Notes: generated from the sequence alone by a model not told the origin. A DNA stretch of 64,000 nucleotides from Algoriphagus chordae (GCF_003254055.1 NZ_QKZT01000003.1:211082-275081); one strand, 5' to 3'. Numbered from the stretch's first letter, positions 18,309-27,579 are shown. Made by a program: numbers and translations.

Positions 18309-18343
18309 AGAGATTTAGAAAAGTTTCCTGCCGATTTAAAAAC

Positions 18344-18475
18344 AAGTTTCCCGCAGATTTTCGCAGAAAAGACCCGCAGATTGACGCTGATTTTTTTGTG
18401 CAAATAACTGAATTGAACATGAATCCAAATCTGCGAGGATCTGCGATAGTTATCTGCGAAGATCTGCGGGAAGTT
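18344..18475. repeat. Long imperfect inverted repeat built of CGCAGAT motifs
   Basis: The left arm (18344-18370, starting AAGTTTCCCGCAGATTTTCG) pairs with the right arm (18450-18475, ending GATCTGCGGGAAGTT). Inner segments (CGCAGATTGACGCTGATTT at about 18375-18393 and AAATCTGCGAGGATCTGCG at 18428-18446) pair as well, so nearly the whole 132 bp can fold into one long hairpin. Such CGCAGAT-rich elements are scattered in Bacteroidota intergenic regions. It lies 36 bp after the permease stop and may also act in termination. Confidence 0.65.
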
Positions 18476-18566
18476 AAGGTGGTTAAATCTAGCTAAAAGC
18501 CAAATTCACGGAAAGTAGAATAGCTTTTGAATATCAATAACCTAGGCTATCTGTGTTTCCTTCGAC

Positions 18567-18632
18567 TAATCCTGTGGATAGTTTGACAGTTGAGCAAAGC
18601 AACATCGGAGTTAGAATGATTTCCCGCAGATC
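18567..18632 (+). pseudogene. Remnant of the 3' end of a second FtsX-type permease
   Basis: TAATCCTGTGGATAG at 18568-18582 repeats the permease's own end at 18278-18292 (NPVDSL codons), and both continue with TTGACRG and a related GAG-(T/C)AAAG. A degenerate copy of the downstream sequence (TTTCCCGCAGATCTTTT, about 18619-18635) follows, as after the intact gene. Nothing upstream of it in this gap still reads as permease. The simplest view is a tandem permease that was deleted almost wholly, leaving its tail. Confidence 0.55.
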
Positions 18633-18786
18633 TTTTAGTAATGACCATGTTGAGATTGAAAAGGACTAGCGTTTTTAGGCGTGTATTCCTGCATAAATCT
18701 GCAGGAGAATAGATGCTCGAAAATAATAGAAATGCCCCTGAATCACAATGATCCAAGGGCTTCTGTTTTATGTTTGGCTTAAGGAC

Positions 18787-19665
18787 TTAATCCTCCAAAT
18801 ACCCGAATTTACCGACGTTGAAGTCGTTGAATGCTTCCATCAATTCTGCTTTTGTATTCATCACAAATGGGCCATGCGAAGCTATAGGCTCATTGATAGG
18901 CTCACCGCTCAGTACCAAAACAACAGCATCTTCACTTGCTTTGATTTCAAAGGTTTCTCCCTCTGTTTCGAATAATGCGAACTTGTCTGTCCCCACATTA
19001 TCTTTTCCATTCACTTCAATTGAGCCTTCGATTACTAGTAATGCTGTGTTGAAATGCGCAGGAAATGAGAAGTTAGCAACTCCATCTTTTTTCAATTTAG
19101 CATTCATCAGATTCACCTTCGTGAAGGTACTTGCAGAGCCTGTTAAGCCTTGGTATTCACCGGCGATTACTTCGATTTCACCAGCATTATCAGGCAAAGT
19201 GAATTTCTGAATTTGATCATTGGTGATTCCCTGATATTTGGGAGGACTCATTTTGTCTTTGGCAGGAAGATTCACCCAAAGCTGTACCATCTGAAATTCT
19301 CCTCCAGTACGGCTGAATTCTTCCTCGTGGTATTCTTTGTGCAAAATCCCTGAAGCGGCAGTCATCCACTGCACATCACCTTCACCGATTATCCCAGAAT
19401 TCCCCGTGCTATCATGATGGGCTACTTTGCCTTTATAAGCAATTGTCACAGTCTCAAAACCTCGATGAGGATGAACTCCAACTCCCTTTGGTTCATTTGA
19501 AGGAGGGAAGTGAAACTTGGAATTATAATCCAGCATGATGAATGGAGACATGCGCTGCATGTCCAGATGATATGCGCTTGGAATGAAATTGTGAACTCTG
19601 AATCCATCACCTACAAAATGAGGAGCAGGTGGATTGACGATGATCTCTATATTTTTGATTGCCAT
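18787..19665 (-). CDS. Pirin family protein
   Basis: 292 residues, full length for the family. The N-terminal cupin carries the metal-binding histidines in GVGVHPHRGFETVT and KVAHHDSTG, and HKEYHEEEF further on, the classic pirin set; the C-terminal cupin is the smaller one and ends GPFVMNTKAELMEAFNDF. Bacterial pirins bind iron and some show quercetin dioxygenase activity, others modulate central metabolism; which applies here is not visible. It is followed upstream, on the same strand, by a Crp-type regulator and an oxidoreductase, with a 212-bp gap. Confidence 0.93.
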   Translation of the reverse strand: MAIKNIEIIVNPPAPHFVGDGFRVHNFIPSAYHLDMQRMSPFIMLDYNSKFHFPPSNEPKGVGVHPHRGFETVTIAYKGKVAHHDSTGNSGIIGEGDVQWMTAASGILHKEYHEEEFSRTGGEFQMVQLWVNLPAKDKMSPPKYQGITNDQIQKFTLPDNAGEIEVIAGEYQGLTGSASTFTKVNLMNAKLKKDGVANFSFPAHFNTALLVIEGSIEVNGKDNVGTDKFALFETEGETFEIKASEDAVVLVLSGEPINEPIASHGPFVMNTKAELMEAFNDFNVGKFGYLED

Positions 19666-19877
19666 GATATTTGTTATTTATCTGTATTTGTTAAGATTAA
19701 TCTCAATTATGCTAGTAGCCTTATTTAAGAGGCTGGAAGACCGATGTGGCTTCTAATCAGCACTTTTCCTTCTCCTTCAAAGGATGCATTTGCTTGCATT
19801 AAAGAAGGTTTTACATAATGATTATACAAATATCGACATGTGGAAATCCCTGTGCCTTGATGTATGGTAAGTTCGCT

Positions 19878-20498
19878 TCAGGACTTGAAATTCTTTTTTG
19901 CAAGATCTTTTCTCACTCTACTCAATGATTCGGGTGTAATGCCCAAATAGGACGCAATCATCCAAAGTGGCACTCGGAGTAGTAGATCAGGATATTTCTG
20001 GATGAAAGTTAAATAGCGTTCTTCGGCAGTTGCTCCAAGCAATTGGTTGATTCGCTGTTGCAGTTGGTGAATATGACTTTGGAGTGCCCGATCATTTGCC
20101 TTTCGGAATTTGGAACTCATCTCTGAAACCATTCCCATAAATTCCGCGCTGATGAAAACCACCTTGCTGTCTTCTATCGCTTCAATGAAAAATTCTGAAG
20201 GCTCATTGAAGTAAATACTACTTCTATCAGAAATCAGCCAATTTTCTGGAGCGAATTGAATAATGTGCTCCTTCCCGGATTCGTCCACAGTGAATGCTCG
20301 AAGTAGTCCTTTCTCTGTGTAAAAAGCATGTTTGCAGACATCGCCAGCAGTGAGTAGAAGATCACCCTTTTGGATGACTTCTACTCTTACATCTTTCAGT
20401 AATTCATCAATAGCAGCATCCGTAAGGTCGCTTTTTTCACTTAGGTATAATTTGAAGTTATCTAACACATCATGGGGTTTGGTCTTCAAAATAGCCAA
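19878..20498 (-). CDS. Crp/Fnr family transcriptional regulator
   Basis: 206 residues. The N-terminal cyclic-nucleotide-binding-like beta roll (about 25-125) contains LLLTAGDVCKHAFYTEKGLL, and the C-terminal helix-turn-helix lies at about 170-200 (MIASYLGITPESLSRVRKDL). Residues that contact cAMP in Crp are not conserved, as usual for this Bacteroidota subgroup, so the signal is unknown. No iron-sulfur cysteines of the Fnr kind are present. The gene is 26 bp downstream of the LLM oxidoreductase on the same strand, so the two are likely cotranscribed and the regulator may control that oxidoreductase and pirin. Confidence 0.9.
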   Translation of the reverse strand: MAILKTKPHDVLDNFKLYLSEKSDLTDAAIDELLKDVRVEVIQKGDLLLTAGDVCKHAFYTEKGLLRAFTVDESGKEHIIQFAPENWLISDRSSIYFNEPSEFFIEAIEDSKVVFISAEFMGMVSEMSSKFRKANDRALQSHIHQLQQRINQLLGATAEERYLTFIQKYPDLLLRVPLWMIASYLGITPESLSRVRKDLAKKNFKS

Positions 20499-20524
20499 AA
20501 AGAATCAATATCTGAGTTATGAAT

Positions 20525-21529
20525 TTATCCTATAACCTCGGCAGTGATTTCTAAAGATCTCAATCGCTTTTCTGTATCATAGATATTTGTAGACACCATC
20601 AGCTCATCGACTTCTACTTGCTTGAAGAAGCTGTCAAATTGTGGTTTGAGGGATTCTTTAGTGCCAATAAATGTGCAAGCCATCATGTTCTGAATAGCAG
20701 CGGCTTCAGGTTCTGACCAGATGCCATCCATGCTTTTCACAGGCTTTTTCATAGGATAAGATTTTCCTCGAATGATACCCAAAGCGGTCTGGTAAAAGGA
20801 AGTTGCCAGATAATGTGCTTCTTCATCAGTGTCCGCAGCAATCACATTCACGCAGGAGATAAAATACGGATTGGATAGATTTTCAGAAGGCTGGAAGTTT
20901 TCCCGATAATGCCTCGAAGCATTGATCAGATATCCTGGTGCAAAATGACTGGCAAAGGCGTAAGGCAATCCTTTTTCTGCACCAAGCACCGCAGAACTCA
21001 TGCTCGAACCCAGCAAGTAGATAGGTACATCTATTCCCTCGGCTGGGAATGCCCGGACTTTGGAATCTATATTGTCTTCAGAGAAATAGCGACGTAGGTC
21101 ATCGAGGTCTGAGGGGAATTCTTGCACCGATTCATGTCTTCCTCTTCGAAGGGCCGTAGCAGTCGTCTGGTCTGTGCCAGGCGCACGGCCAAGTCCTAGA
21201 TCAATTCGGTTGGGATAAAGTGTAGCCAGGGTTCCAAATTGCTCAGCGATGATCAGTGGGCTGTGATTAGGAAGCATGATACCGCCAGATCCCAGTCGGA
21301 TGGTAGAAGTGCCATTGGCTAAAAATCCGATTAGAACTTGGGGTGATGAGCTGCCTACATTTGCCATGTTGTGATGCTCGGCTAGCCACATTCGGGTGTA
21401 GCCAAGTTTCTCGGCCATCTGGGCAACTTGCATGCTTCTTTCATAAGCATCTTTGGCATCAAAGTCTTCACGGATAATGGCAAGGTCGAGTAGGGAATAT
21501 GGTTTGGTCGTTTTCAAAATAGCGGTCAA
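20525..21529 (-). CDS. LLM-class flavin-dependent oxidoreductase (luciferase-like)
   Basis: 334 residues with the TIM-barrel luciferase-like monooxygenase signature: [18 protein letters not shown] at the N-terminus, [35 protein letters not shown] and [14 protein letters not shown], the last two lining the FMN site. It matches the MsnO8/YhbW-type subgroup, of unknown substrate. It should use reduced FMN from a separate reductase. Likely the first gene of a short operon with the Crp-type regulator. Confidence 0.93.
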   Translation of the reverse strand: MTAILKTTKPYSLLDLAIIREDFDAKDAYERSMQVAQMAEKLGYTRMWLAEHHNMANVGSSSPQVLIGFLANGTSTIRLGSGGIMLPNHSPLIIAEQFGTLATLYPNRIDLGLGRAPGTDQTTATALRRGRHESVQEFPSDLDDLRRYFSEDNIDSKVRAFPAEGIDVPIYLLGSSMSSAVLGAEKGLPYAFASHFAPGYLINASRHYRENFQPSENLSNPYFISCVNVIAADTDEEAHYLATSFYQTALGIIRGKSYPMKKPVKSMDGIWSEPEAAAIQNMMACTFIGTKESLKPQFDSFFKQVEVDELMVSTNIYDTEKRLRSLEITAEVIG

Positions 21530-22023
21530 TTTGTTGTGGTAAAAGGTGCTTGCAAAATATAGGTTTGCTCTTTCCTTTCATGCTAATAGAAAAATGCCTC
21601 GGAAAGTTTCTTGTAGAAGAAAGCAAATTATCCTGGACTATACATTATGGCTCGTGTCGAGGGCTCGACACCTAAGAAAAGTAAAGGAAAACGACTGATC
21701 TTCTGCTGCGTTTTAGGTTTTATGGAGGTCCATTTTTCCATTACTATTGGCATCAGCGCGATTTAATTTTATCAGCTATATGTTTTGTTTCCTGCATCCC
21801 CATACTGAGACTATTATGCCCCGTCTGCAAAAATGAATATTTAGGATATGAAGCTGAATTTAGCTTAAAGGACTCGCTGAGTAGCTATCACTTACTGGCT
21901 TGTTTTTTGGGACTCATTATGCCGAGAGGCTATAATTAGGGATAATTCACCCTTAGGTTTTGAAATAATTTAAGCTATCCTAGACTTCTCATAAGAAGAT
22001 ATTCTACACTAAAATTTTGTCCT
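21530..22023. other. 494-bp gap without a supported gene
   Basis: No reading frame of convincing composition is present. It holds an 18-bp perfect palindromic hairpin, GTGTCGAG-GG-CTCGACAC (21654-21671), and two near copies of a GACTnATTATGCC word (about 21809 and 21911). It must contain the promoters of the divergent LLM gene (left) and copper storage gene (right), but I could not fix clear boxes. Confidence 0.5.
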
Positions 22024-22350
22024 ATGAACTCAATAACGCAAATAAAAAACAATTGCATAGTAGCTTGTGAGCGATGTATTGCTGACTGCCTTGCCTGCAT
22101 TGAATCATGTCAAAAAATGAAAGGAATGGAACAATGCATTTTGCTCTGTGAGCGATGCATAGATGCCTGCAAAGATTGTATTTCTGCCTCAGAAAGCAGC
22201 TCGCTGGATCGCGCTATAGCTATGCAACAATGTATGGATGCTTGCTACAACTGCGCCAGTGAATGTGAAAAACATGAGCATGATGCCTGTAAAGCCTGTG
22301 CTGATTCATGTCGTAAATGCATCGCTGAATGTGAATTGCTCTTAGCTTAA
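22024..22350 (+). CDS. Four-helix-bundle copper storage protein (Csp3-like, DUF326)
   Basis: 108 residues with 20 cysteines arranged as repeated CxxxC and CxxC steps along helices (for example CERCIADCLACIESC and CKACADSCRKC). This is the signature of Csp proteins, which line the core of a four-helix bundle with cysteines and hold many Cu(I) ions. There is no signal peptide, so it is the cytosolic Csp3 type rather than the exported Csp1 type. It is transcribed alone. A copper-loaded protein fits a strain that also has the dicopper tyrosinase at 4.2 kb, but no copper regulator or transporter adjoins it. Confidence 0.92.
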   Translation: MNSITQIKNNCIVACERCIADCLACIESCQKMKGMEQCILLCERCIDACKDCISASESSSLDRAIAMQQCMDACYNCASECEKHEHDACKACADSCRKCIAECELLLA

Positions 22351-22369
22351 GTGCAAGAAAAAGATAAGC

Positions 22370-22406
22370 AAAAAGAGGCTGATGGGTTATCCATCAGCCT
22401 CTTTTT
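22370..22406. terminator. Strong bidirectional intrinsic terminator
   Basis: A perfect 16-bp stem (22370-22385 with 22391-22406) and 5-nt loop. The arm AAAAAGAGGCTGATGG gives an A run on one side and a T run on the other for both strands, so it should stop the copper storage gene (+) and the TonB receptor gene (-), whose ends face each other. Confidence 0.92.
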
Positions 22407-22426
22407 CGTAGTCTACAGTCTACTAA

Positions 22427-25174
22427 TTAATTGTAGATCTCGTTGTAATCATCCATACTCGTTCCTTTGTTGAAGTGACGGATATTGTAAGAGAAGGACA
22501 GCATAAAATAACGTTGCATTACATTGTTTTGACCATCTTCTACATAAGCATCAGTGACATTTCTATACACAGATCTATTTTGGCCCAGTAGATCATAGAC
22601 ATTCAGAGATATTTCTCCTCGCTGATTCCCGAATACTTTTTTACCAATACTCATATTCATTAAGATCACATTTGCATCGTAACCTTCAGAAAGTCCAGAA
22701 TTCAACTGATGATTGATATCCAATCTATAGACAAATCCTTCCCAAATAATCCAGCTAAAATTCAGTCTTGAACGCTGATTGAAATATTTGTTGTTTAGGC
22801 TAGAATTTAGCGTGTTTTCTACATCATTGAATGAAAGACGAGTAGATATATTGAAGTCAATTTGGTCTGAGATATTAGAGCTTAATGACACGCCTGTACT
22901 GATTCGAGAGGAGTTATTGAAACTCAATTGATCATTTATCTGACCAGGTCTTTTGGTACTACTGAACCCGCCATTGATATTGAAATTGGATTTGACAAAG
23001 TCAAGTGGAATACCATAGCTTACCCAAGATCTGAAGTCTCTGTATCCATCCAAATTCACAGGTCTAAACAGTTGTGATCCTTTTTCCAAAATAATTCCAC
23101 CTGGCAATTCTGTAGGTTCCTCTGCAGTAAAAGTACTGTTGGATACCGCATTCTTTACGAGGTTGTACTGTGCAAATACAAACCATGAACGATCATTCTC
23201 AGGGTTATTACTTCGGAATCGCAGCCTAAGTCTATTAGAATATGATTGCTCTAGATTTGGATTACCAGTTTTTAGTTGCAATGGGTTTGAGTTGTCTATC
23301 ACATTTTGAAGGTCACCTACCGAAGGTGCATCCACATCTGTATCATAGTCGAGTTCAAAATTTGTGTTATCCGAGATTTCATAATCAAAACGAACAGTTG
23401 GCATAAAGCTCTTGAAAGTACGGTCTATTGTACCTGCTGCTGGAAAAAACTGATCATTTTTAAGAGTTGCATTTTGATGCTTTAGTTCTGCTTGGAATTT
23501 TAATTTTTCCAACTGGTATTGGTATCCTAGCTCCACTTCATGTCTCAGGTATTTACTCTCGAAAGAGTTACTTAAAGCTGTGTCAAGCGCAAGGTCAGGA
23601 TTGTTAAAGTCTTCATTTAAGATATCAAAAGTCAATTGGTCCGAGTCGTTAAATCTATTACCCACTTCATATTCTAATTCCAATTGCCCATTTTTTCCTA
23701 ATGGTTCTGTGTATGAAATGCCTGTTTCCCAGTCATTTCCAGATCTGTCACGGGTGATGTTTTGATTGATTATTTCGGTACGCTCAGTTGGTTGGTAGTA
23801 AATATTGGTTGCCGTTCTATAAGCATCGTCATTGTTGGCATGACTTCCAGTGTTGGCACTAAGCGTTAGACTTCTGCCTGCTTTTCCGAATTTGTGGCTA
23901 TAAAAAAGACGATGAAACATATCGTAATCCTGATTGTCAGCAGTTCGGATATTTTCAGTCTGGTTTAGTGGACCATCAGAATTGACACTTTGTCCAAAGA
24001 ACCCTGAGTTTTCTGTTTCGAAGCTAGCTGAGATTCTAGGACGATAAAGAATTCGGTTATTCTCATTGATGTTGTATTCCAACCTCATATCAAAGCGATG
24101 ATCCTGTCTGGTTCGCGTTTCTCGACTGTCTTCTGTGTAGACTTGATCTGACGAAGAGCCAGTTACATATTCTCTGGCTAGGCTAGATTGGTCATTGTTT
24201 TTACGGTGATTAAATTGATAACTACCAGATATTTTTATTTTTTCACCCCAATTATCGGAATAATTCACACCAAGAATATTTGTGGTGATAATGCCATTTT
24301 GAGGACGATTGTTGCTCTGTGAATTCGCATCGCTGGAATAATCCAACACATTAATGTTATTGCTAAGTCCCGTAAAGGTTATACGCTGGTCTTCATTGAA
24401 GGCGTTAATACTTGCTCCTACCAAATAATTATCATCGGTGCCATAGCCTGCCGTAGCTTTTCCAAATTGCCCTTTTCGCTTATCAGGTTTTGTGATGATG
24501 TTGATGGTTTTCATCCGTTCACCATCATCAAATCCACTGAGGAGGGCTTTATCACTTTTTTGATCGAATATTTCAATACCCTGAATAACCTCTGCTGGGA
24601 GATTTTGCAGTGCAGTGTTTACATCACCACCAAAGAAAGGTTTTCCATCTACCAAGACCTGAGTGATCGCTTCTCCTTGAGCCTGTAAGGAGCCATCTTG
24701 GGATATTACACCAGGAAGCTTTTGGATTAAGGTTTGGGCACTGGCGTCTTGCATGGTTTTGAAAGCATCAGCATTATATAGTGTAGTGTCACCTTTCTGT
24801 TCGCCCTGTGCTCTTCTTGCGCTAATGGTCACCTCATCTAAATCCGTTGCTGATTCCTTAAGACCTAATACTCCTAAGTCCATATCCTGAGTCACATGGA
24901 TAGATTTATAGAGATTTTCGAATCCTAGGTATTGAATTTTTAGCAAGTACTCACCAGTCTTGATACCGTTAATCTCGAATTCCCCATCCAAATCTGAAAT
25001 CATTCCTTCTACTTGCACAGAATCAGGCAGATTTTGGACTAAAACAGTTGCATTCGGGATGGTGATCTCAGTACCTGCTTGCTTTACTTTTCCCTTGATC
25101 GAATAGGTCTGCGCAGTGACTTGAGAAATACTTAAAAATATGATTAACAGGTATATATAGTTTTTCATCATCAT
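22427..25174 (-). CDS. TonB-dependent receptor, outer membrane beta-barrel family
   Basis: About 915 residues from the first of three tandem ATG codons (25174; 25168 is equally possible). The track of earlier in-frame codons lacks signal-peptide character, while MKNYIYLLIIFLSISQVTAQ is clear. Then come a carboxypeptidase-regulatory-like domain (SIKGKVKQAGTEITIPNATV, about 25-110), a plug domain (TLIQKLPGVISQDGSLQAQG) and a long barrel of the OMP_b-brl_3 class. The last residues end in an aromatic-poor YNEIYN rather than the typical terminal Phe. No SusD partner is next to it, so it is not a typical glycan importer; it may import a metal complex or peptide, or only be a barrel of related fold. 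Confidence 0.92.
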   Translation of the reverse strand: MMMKNYIYLLIIFLSISQVTAQTYSIKGKVKQAGTEITIPNATVLVQNLPDSVQVEGMISDLDGEFEINGIKTGEYLLKIQYLGFENLYKSIHVTQDMDLGVLGLKESATDLDEVTISARRAQGEQKGDTTLYNADAFKTMQDASAQTLIQKLPGVISQDGSLQAQGEAITQVLVDGKPFFGGDVNTALQNLPAEVIQGIEIFDQKSDKALLSGFDDGERMKTINIITKPDKRKGQFGKATAGYGTDDNYLVGASINAFNEDQRITFTGLSNNINVLDYSSDANSQSNNRPQNGIITTNILGVNYSDNWGEKIKISGSYQFNHRKNNDQSSLAREYVTGSSSDQVYTEDSRETRTRQDHRFDMRLEYNINENNRILYRPRISASFETENSGFFGQSVNSDGPLNQTENIRTADNQDYDMFHRLFYSHKFGKAGRSLTLSANTGSHANNDDAYRTATNIYYQPTERTEIINQNITRDRSGNDWETGISYTEPLGKNGQLELEYEVGNRFNDSDQLTFDILNEDFNNPDLALDTALSNSFESKYLRHEVELGYQYQLEKLKFQAELKHQNATLKNDQFFPAAGTIDRTFKSFMPTVRFDYEISDNTNFELDYDTDVDAPSVGDLQNVIDNSNPLQLKTGNPNLEQSYSNRLRLRFRSNNPENDRSWFVFAQYNLVKNAVSNSTFTAEEPTELPGGIILEKGSQLFRPVNLDGYRDFRSWVSYGIPLDFVKSNFNINGGFSSTKRPGQINDQLSFNNSSRISTGVSLSSNISDQIDFNISTRLSFNDVENTLNSSLNNKYFNQRSRLNFSWIIWEGFVYRLDINHQLNSGLSEGYDANVILMNMSIGKKVFGNQRGEISLNVYDLLGQNRSVYRNVTDAYVEDGQNNVMQRYFMLSFSYNIRHFNKGTSMDDYNEIYN

Positions 25175-25509
25175 TGGTAATTGAATAAATCCTAAAATCT
25201 TTCCTTTGCTATAAAGAAAGAATACTCCTTTTGCGGTGGCTTGTTTTATCAACTACAAAGTAACGGACTTGCGCTACGATTTGGGAGTGATAAATGGCTA
25301 AGCGGTCAAATGGAGTACTGAGTAGCAGATAAAGGATATGTCTATACAGTTTTTCACTGAAAAAGATTGTTCTGCTACATAATCTTACTGTTTTGAGCTA
25401 CAAAAGTTTTGACTTGACAATCTCTGTCAGACAATATGTTGATTTTTCATTCATTGATATGTTTATAAAAACAACATTTATATATTAGCTGATGTTAAAA
25501 GAATCGACT

Positions 25510-25767
25510 ATGGAAAACCAGGAAAAAATCAGCATTACGACAAAGACTTTGGCTTCAGGCAATTGTCAAGTAAAATTTTTCATCGAAGACGAGGCAAAAC
25601 CGCAATACGGTTATTTGCTGGTAAATGGCCCCAAGCCTGTCGGAGAAATTATCGATGAGATTAAAGAACGTATGGAGAGAAGACGGAGCACTGCTTTGAA
25701 TATGAATCCGTTTTTTCCTGCAGCTGCTAGCCCAGAAGATCATAACTTTTATTTATACTCAGCATGA
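25510..25767 (+). CDS. Small protein of unknown function, first gene of repressor operon
   Basis: 85 residues from ATG 25510 (an earlier ATG at 25492 would give 91). It looks soluble: a beta-rich start (ISITTKTLASGNCQVKFFIE), then an amphipathic helix EIIDEIKERMERRRS, then a Phe/Pro/Asn-rich tail. I do not recognise a family. Its stop overlaps the next gene's ATG in an ATGA, so it is translationally coupled to the XRE/S24 regulator. It could be a modulator of that repressor; this is inference from position only. Confidence 0.7.
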   Translation: MENQEKISITTKTLASGNCQVKFFIEDEAKPQYGYLLVNGPKPVGEIIDEIKERMERRRSTALNMNPFFPAAASPEDHNFYLYSA

Positions 25768-26537
25768 AATATCTAGCGTCTAACCTTCGCTTTTTGCGCA
25801 AGCAAAAAGGAATAACTCAGACTGAGCTAGCGGATCAACTAGCTGTACAGCGGACTATGATATCTGCCTATGAAGATGGTAGATCTGAACCAAAGTTGTT
25901 GACACTTGGGAAGATATCTGATGTGCTAGAGGTAGGGCTGGAAGAGCTGCTCAATCATGATATAGAAGGCAAGGGCAGAAAGGCAATTCAGAAAAGAGGA
26001 ATCAATATTCTTACGATTGCCTGTGATGAGGATGAGAAGGAGAACATCACTCTGGTAGGGCATAAGGCTTCAGCTGGCTATCTAAATGGTTTTGCAGATA
26101 CTGAATACATGGAAAGTCTTCCTCAGTTCCAGATTCCTACGCTATCTAAACAGGCAACATACAGGGCCTTCGAACTGGCAGGAGATTCGATGCTTCCCTT
26201 GACTTCTGGTACAATTGTCATAGGAGCTTATGTAGATCAGCTGAAGGATATCAAAAGCGGCAAAACCTATGTGCTTGTCTCTGATTCGGAAGGTGTGGTT
26301 TACAAGCGTGTTTTCAACTACTTAAGTGACAATGGTAAACTCTATTTGGTTTCTGATAATGAGCAATACAAGCCTTATGAGATTAAGGGAGAGGATGTGG
26401 TGGAGGTTTGGGAAGCCAAAGCTTTTATCAGTACAGATTTCCCAAATCCAGGAGATAAGAAGAAGCCTTTGACTTTGGAAGATCTTGGGGAAATGATCTC
26501 TGATATTCGAGCTGATCTACGTCAGATTAAAGGCTAA
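25764..26537 (+). CDS. XRE-family repressor with LexA-like S24 peptidase domain
   Basis: 257 residues. The N-terminal HTH_XRE (about 5-62) reads NLRFLRKQKGITQTELADQL and YEDGRSEPKLLTLGKISDVL. A linker leads to a LexA/UmuD-type S24 domain: candidate self-cleavage site at KASAGYLNG (Ala104-Gly105), nucleophile Ser142 in AGDSMLPL and Lys181 in VVYKRVFNY. Such proteins repress promoters and inactivate themselves, usually after DNA damage or another signal. A charged tail extends beyond the peptidase. It is the second gene of the operon with the small protein above. No umuC/dinB-type gene follows; instead a TIR gene faces it, with stops overlapping by 4 bp. Confidence 0.92.
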   Translation: MKYLASNLRFLRKQKGITQTELADQLAVQRTMISAYEDGRSEPKLLTLGKISDVLEVGLEELLNHDIEGKGRKAIQKRGINILTIACDEDEKENITLVGHKASAGYLNGFADTEYMESLPQFQIPTLSKQATYRAFELAGDSMLPLTSGTIVIGAYVDQLKDIKSGKTYVLVSDSEGVVYKRVFNYLSDNGKLYLVSDNEQYKPYEIKGEDVVEVWEAKAFISTDFPNPGDKKKPLTLEDLGEMISDIRADLRQIKG

Positions 26538-27535
26538 TTTCTTTTAAGTGCTGCTGTCAATTCCTGATTGGAGCCTACGACTTTCAATGTTCCTTCCCAA
26601 GATCGACCTCCATTACTGGTTTTGAGAATGAACTCTCCATATGAGTCGTAGTAACTATTGTAATAATCTAAGTAAAGTGTGTTCCCGGAGATAGACCCTG
26701 TTCCTGTTCCAACATTTGAACCGTTTACATCATACTCGACAAATTGAATTTCTTCCGGGTACTGATTCATTACAAAACTGCTGACAATTTGACCATTGGA
26801 ATAAACTACCCAATTCCCTTGGACATTTAGCGGACCATCTTCTGATAACTGAGCGCTAGCCTCCTGATTGAAATCATCGGTTACATATTCTCTGTTAGAA
26901 TCTATAGGATCGTCATAATAAGGTTCATCATCAGGAATCAAACCAATGATAAGAAATGCTACAAAGACGCCTAAAACCCAAAGGTAATTTTTAGCCCACC
27001 AACTTTTAGGCGGCTTGGGTACAGGTCTTCGAATTGGATCAGGTTTGGGCTCAGTTTTATTAATCTTTGGAATGACCTGTTCTATTGATTTGATTAGAAC
27101 TCCTACGTCATATTTCCATCGAGAGATAGAAATCTCTTTCCAGTGTTTTCCAGCCAATTCTTTGATATTATCTGGAAGTTGGCTAGCTGATGGCAAGATT
27201 GCTTTTTTGATTAGAACGGGCACCACTCGCACGCCTTCCATGGAAAGCGCCATTGCTACTTCTCTTCTTACCCAGTCATTTTCTTTGAATAGACGCAGGT
27301 TTCCTTCTTCGTCTTTTACCTCCGCCCAAGTTGGGCCAATCATCACCAAAACCACTTTGCTTTGGCTAAGTGTTTTTTCGATGGCATCGGCAAAGTTTAA
27401 CCCTGGCTCAAGGGTCTCTATATCGAAAAAAACATTTTCCTCTCCAAAGACTTCCACCAGGTCTTCTTTGAGTCTACTGGCCTCACTTTGTGTGTCGCTT
27501 TGACGATAGCTTATAAAAATTTTTCCTTTTTCCAT
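26534..27535 (-). CDS. TIR domain protein with transmembrane segment and extracytoplasmic beta domain
   Basis: 333 residues in three parts. Residues 1-155 form a TIR domain: KIFISYRQSD at the start, FFDIETLEPGLNFADAIE, VLVMIGP and NDWVRREVAMAL, in which Glu92 fits the catalytic glutamate of NAD-cleaving TIRs. A proline-rich linker (160-178, PIRRPVPKPPKSWW) leads to one membrane helix (about 184-200, YLWVLGVFVAFLIIGLIP). The last 130 residues are beta-rich and contain QGNWVVYSNGQIVSSF, resembling lipocalin-like or stress-sensor domains, presumably periplasmic. Thus a possible membrane sensor with an intracellular NADase. It may be a stress or anti-phage effector, but it has no standard defence partner. 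Its promoter must lie beyond 27535; a terminator precedes it. Confidence 0.85.
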   Translation of the reverse strand: MEKGKIFISYRQSDTQSEASRLKEDLVEVFGEENVFFDIETLEPGLNFADAIEKTLSQSKVVLVMIGPTWAEVKDEEGNLRLFKENDWVRREVAMALSMEGVRVVPVLIKKAILPSASQLPDNIKELAGKHWKEISISRWKYDVGVLIKSIEQVIPKINKTEPKPDPIRRPVPKPPKSWWAKNYLWVLGVFVAFLIIGLIPDDEPYYDDPIDSNREYVTDDFNQEASAQLSEDGPLNVQGNWVVYSNGQIVSSFVMNQYPEEIQFVEYDVNGSNVGTGTGSISGNTLYLDYYNSYYDSYGEFILKTSNGGRSWEGTLKVVGSNQELTAALKRN

Positions 27536-27579
27536 AAAAAAACCTGATTCGTTCTCTCTAAAGTTAAGCGAATCAGGTT
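27534..27579 (-). terminator. Intrinsic terminator for the 27.6-28.4 kb gene
   Basis: An 11-bp perfect stem, AACCTGATTCG (27541-27551) with CGAATCAGGTT (27569-27579), and on the minus strand a run of seven T (27534-27540). It lies between the unknown gene's stop and the TIR gene's start, so the TIR gene is not simply the second gene of that transcript. Confidence 0.82.
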
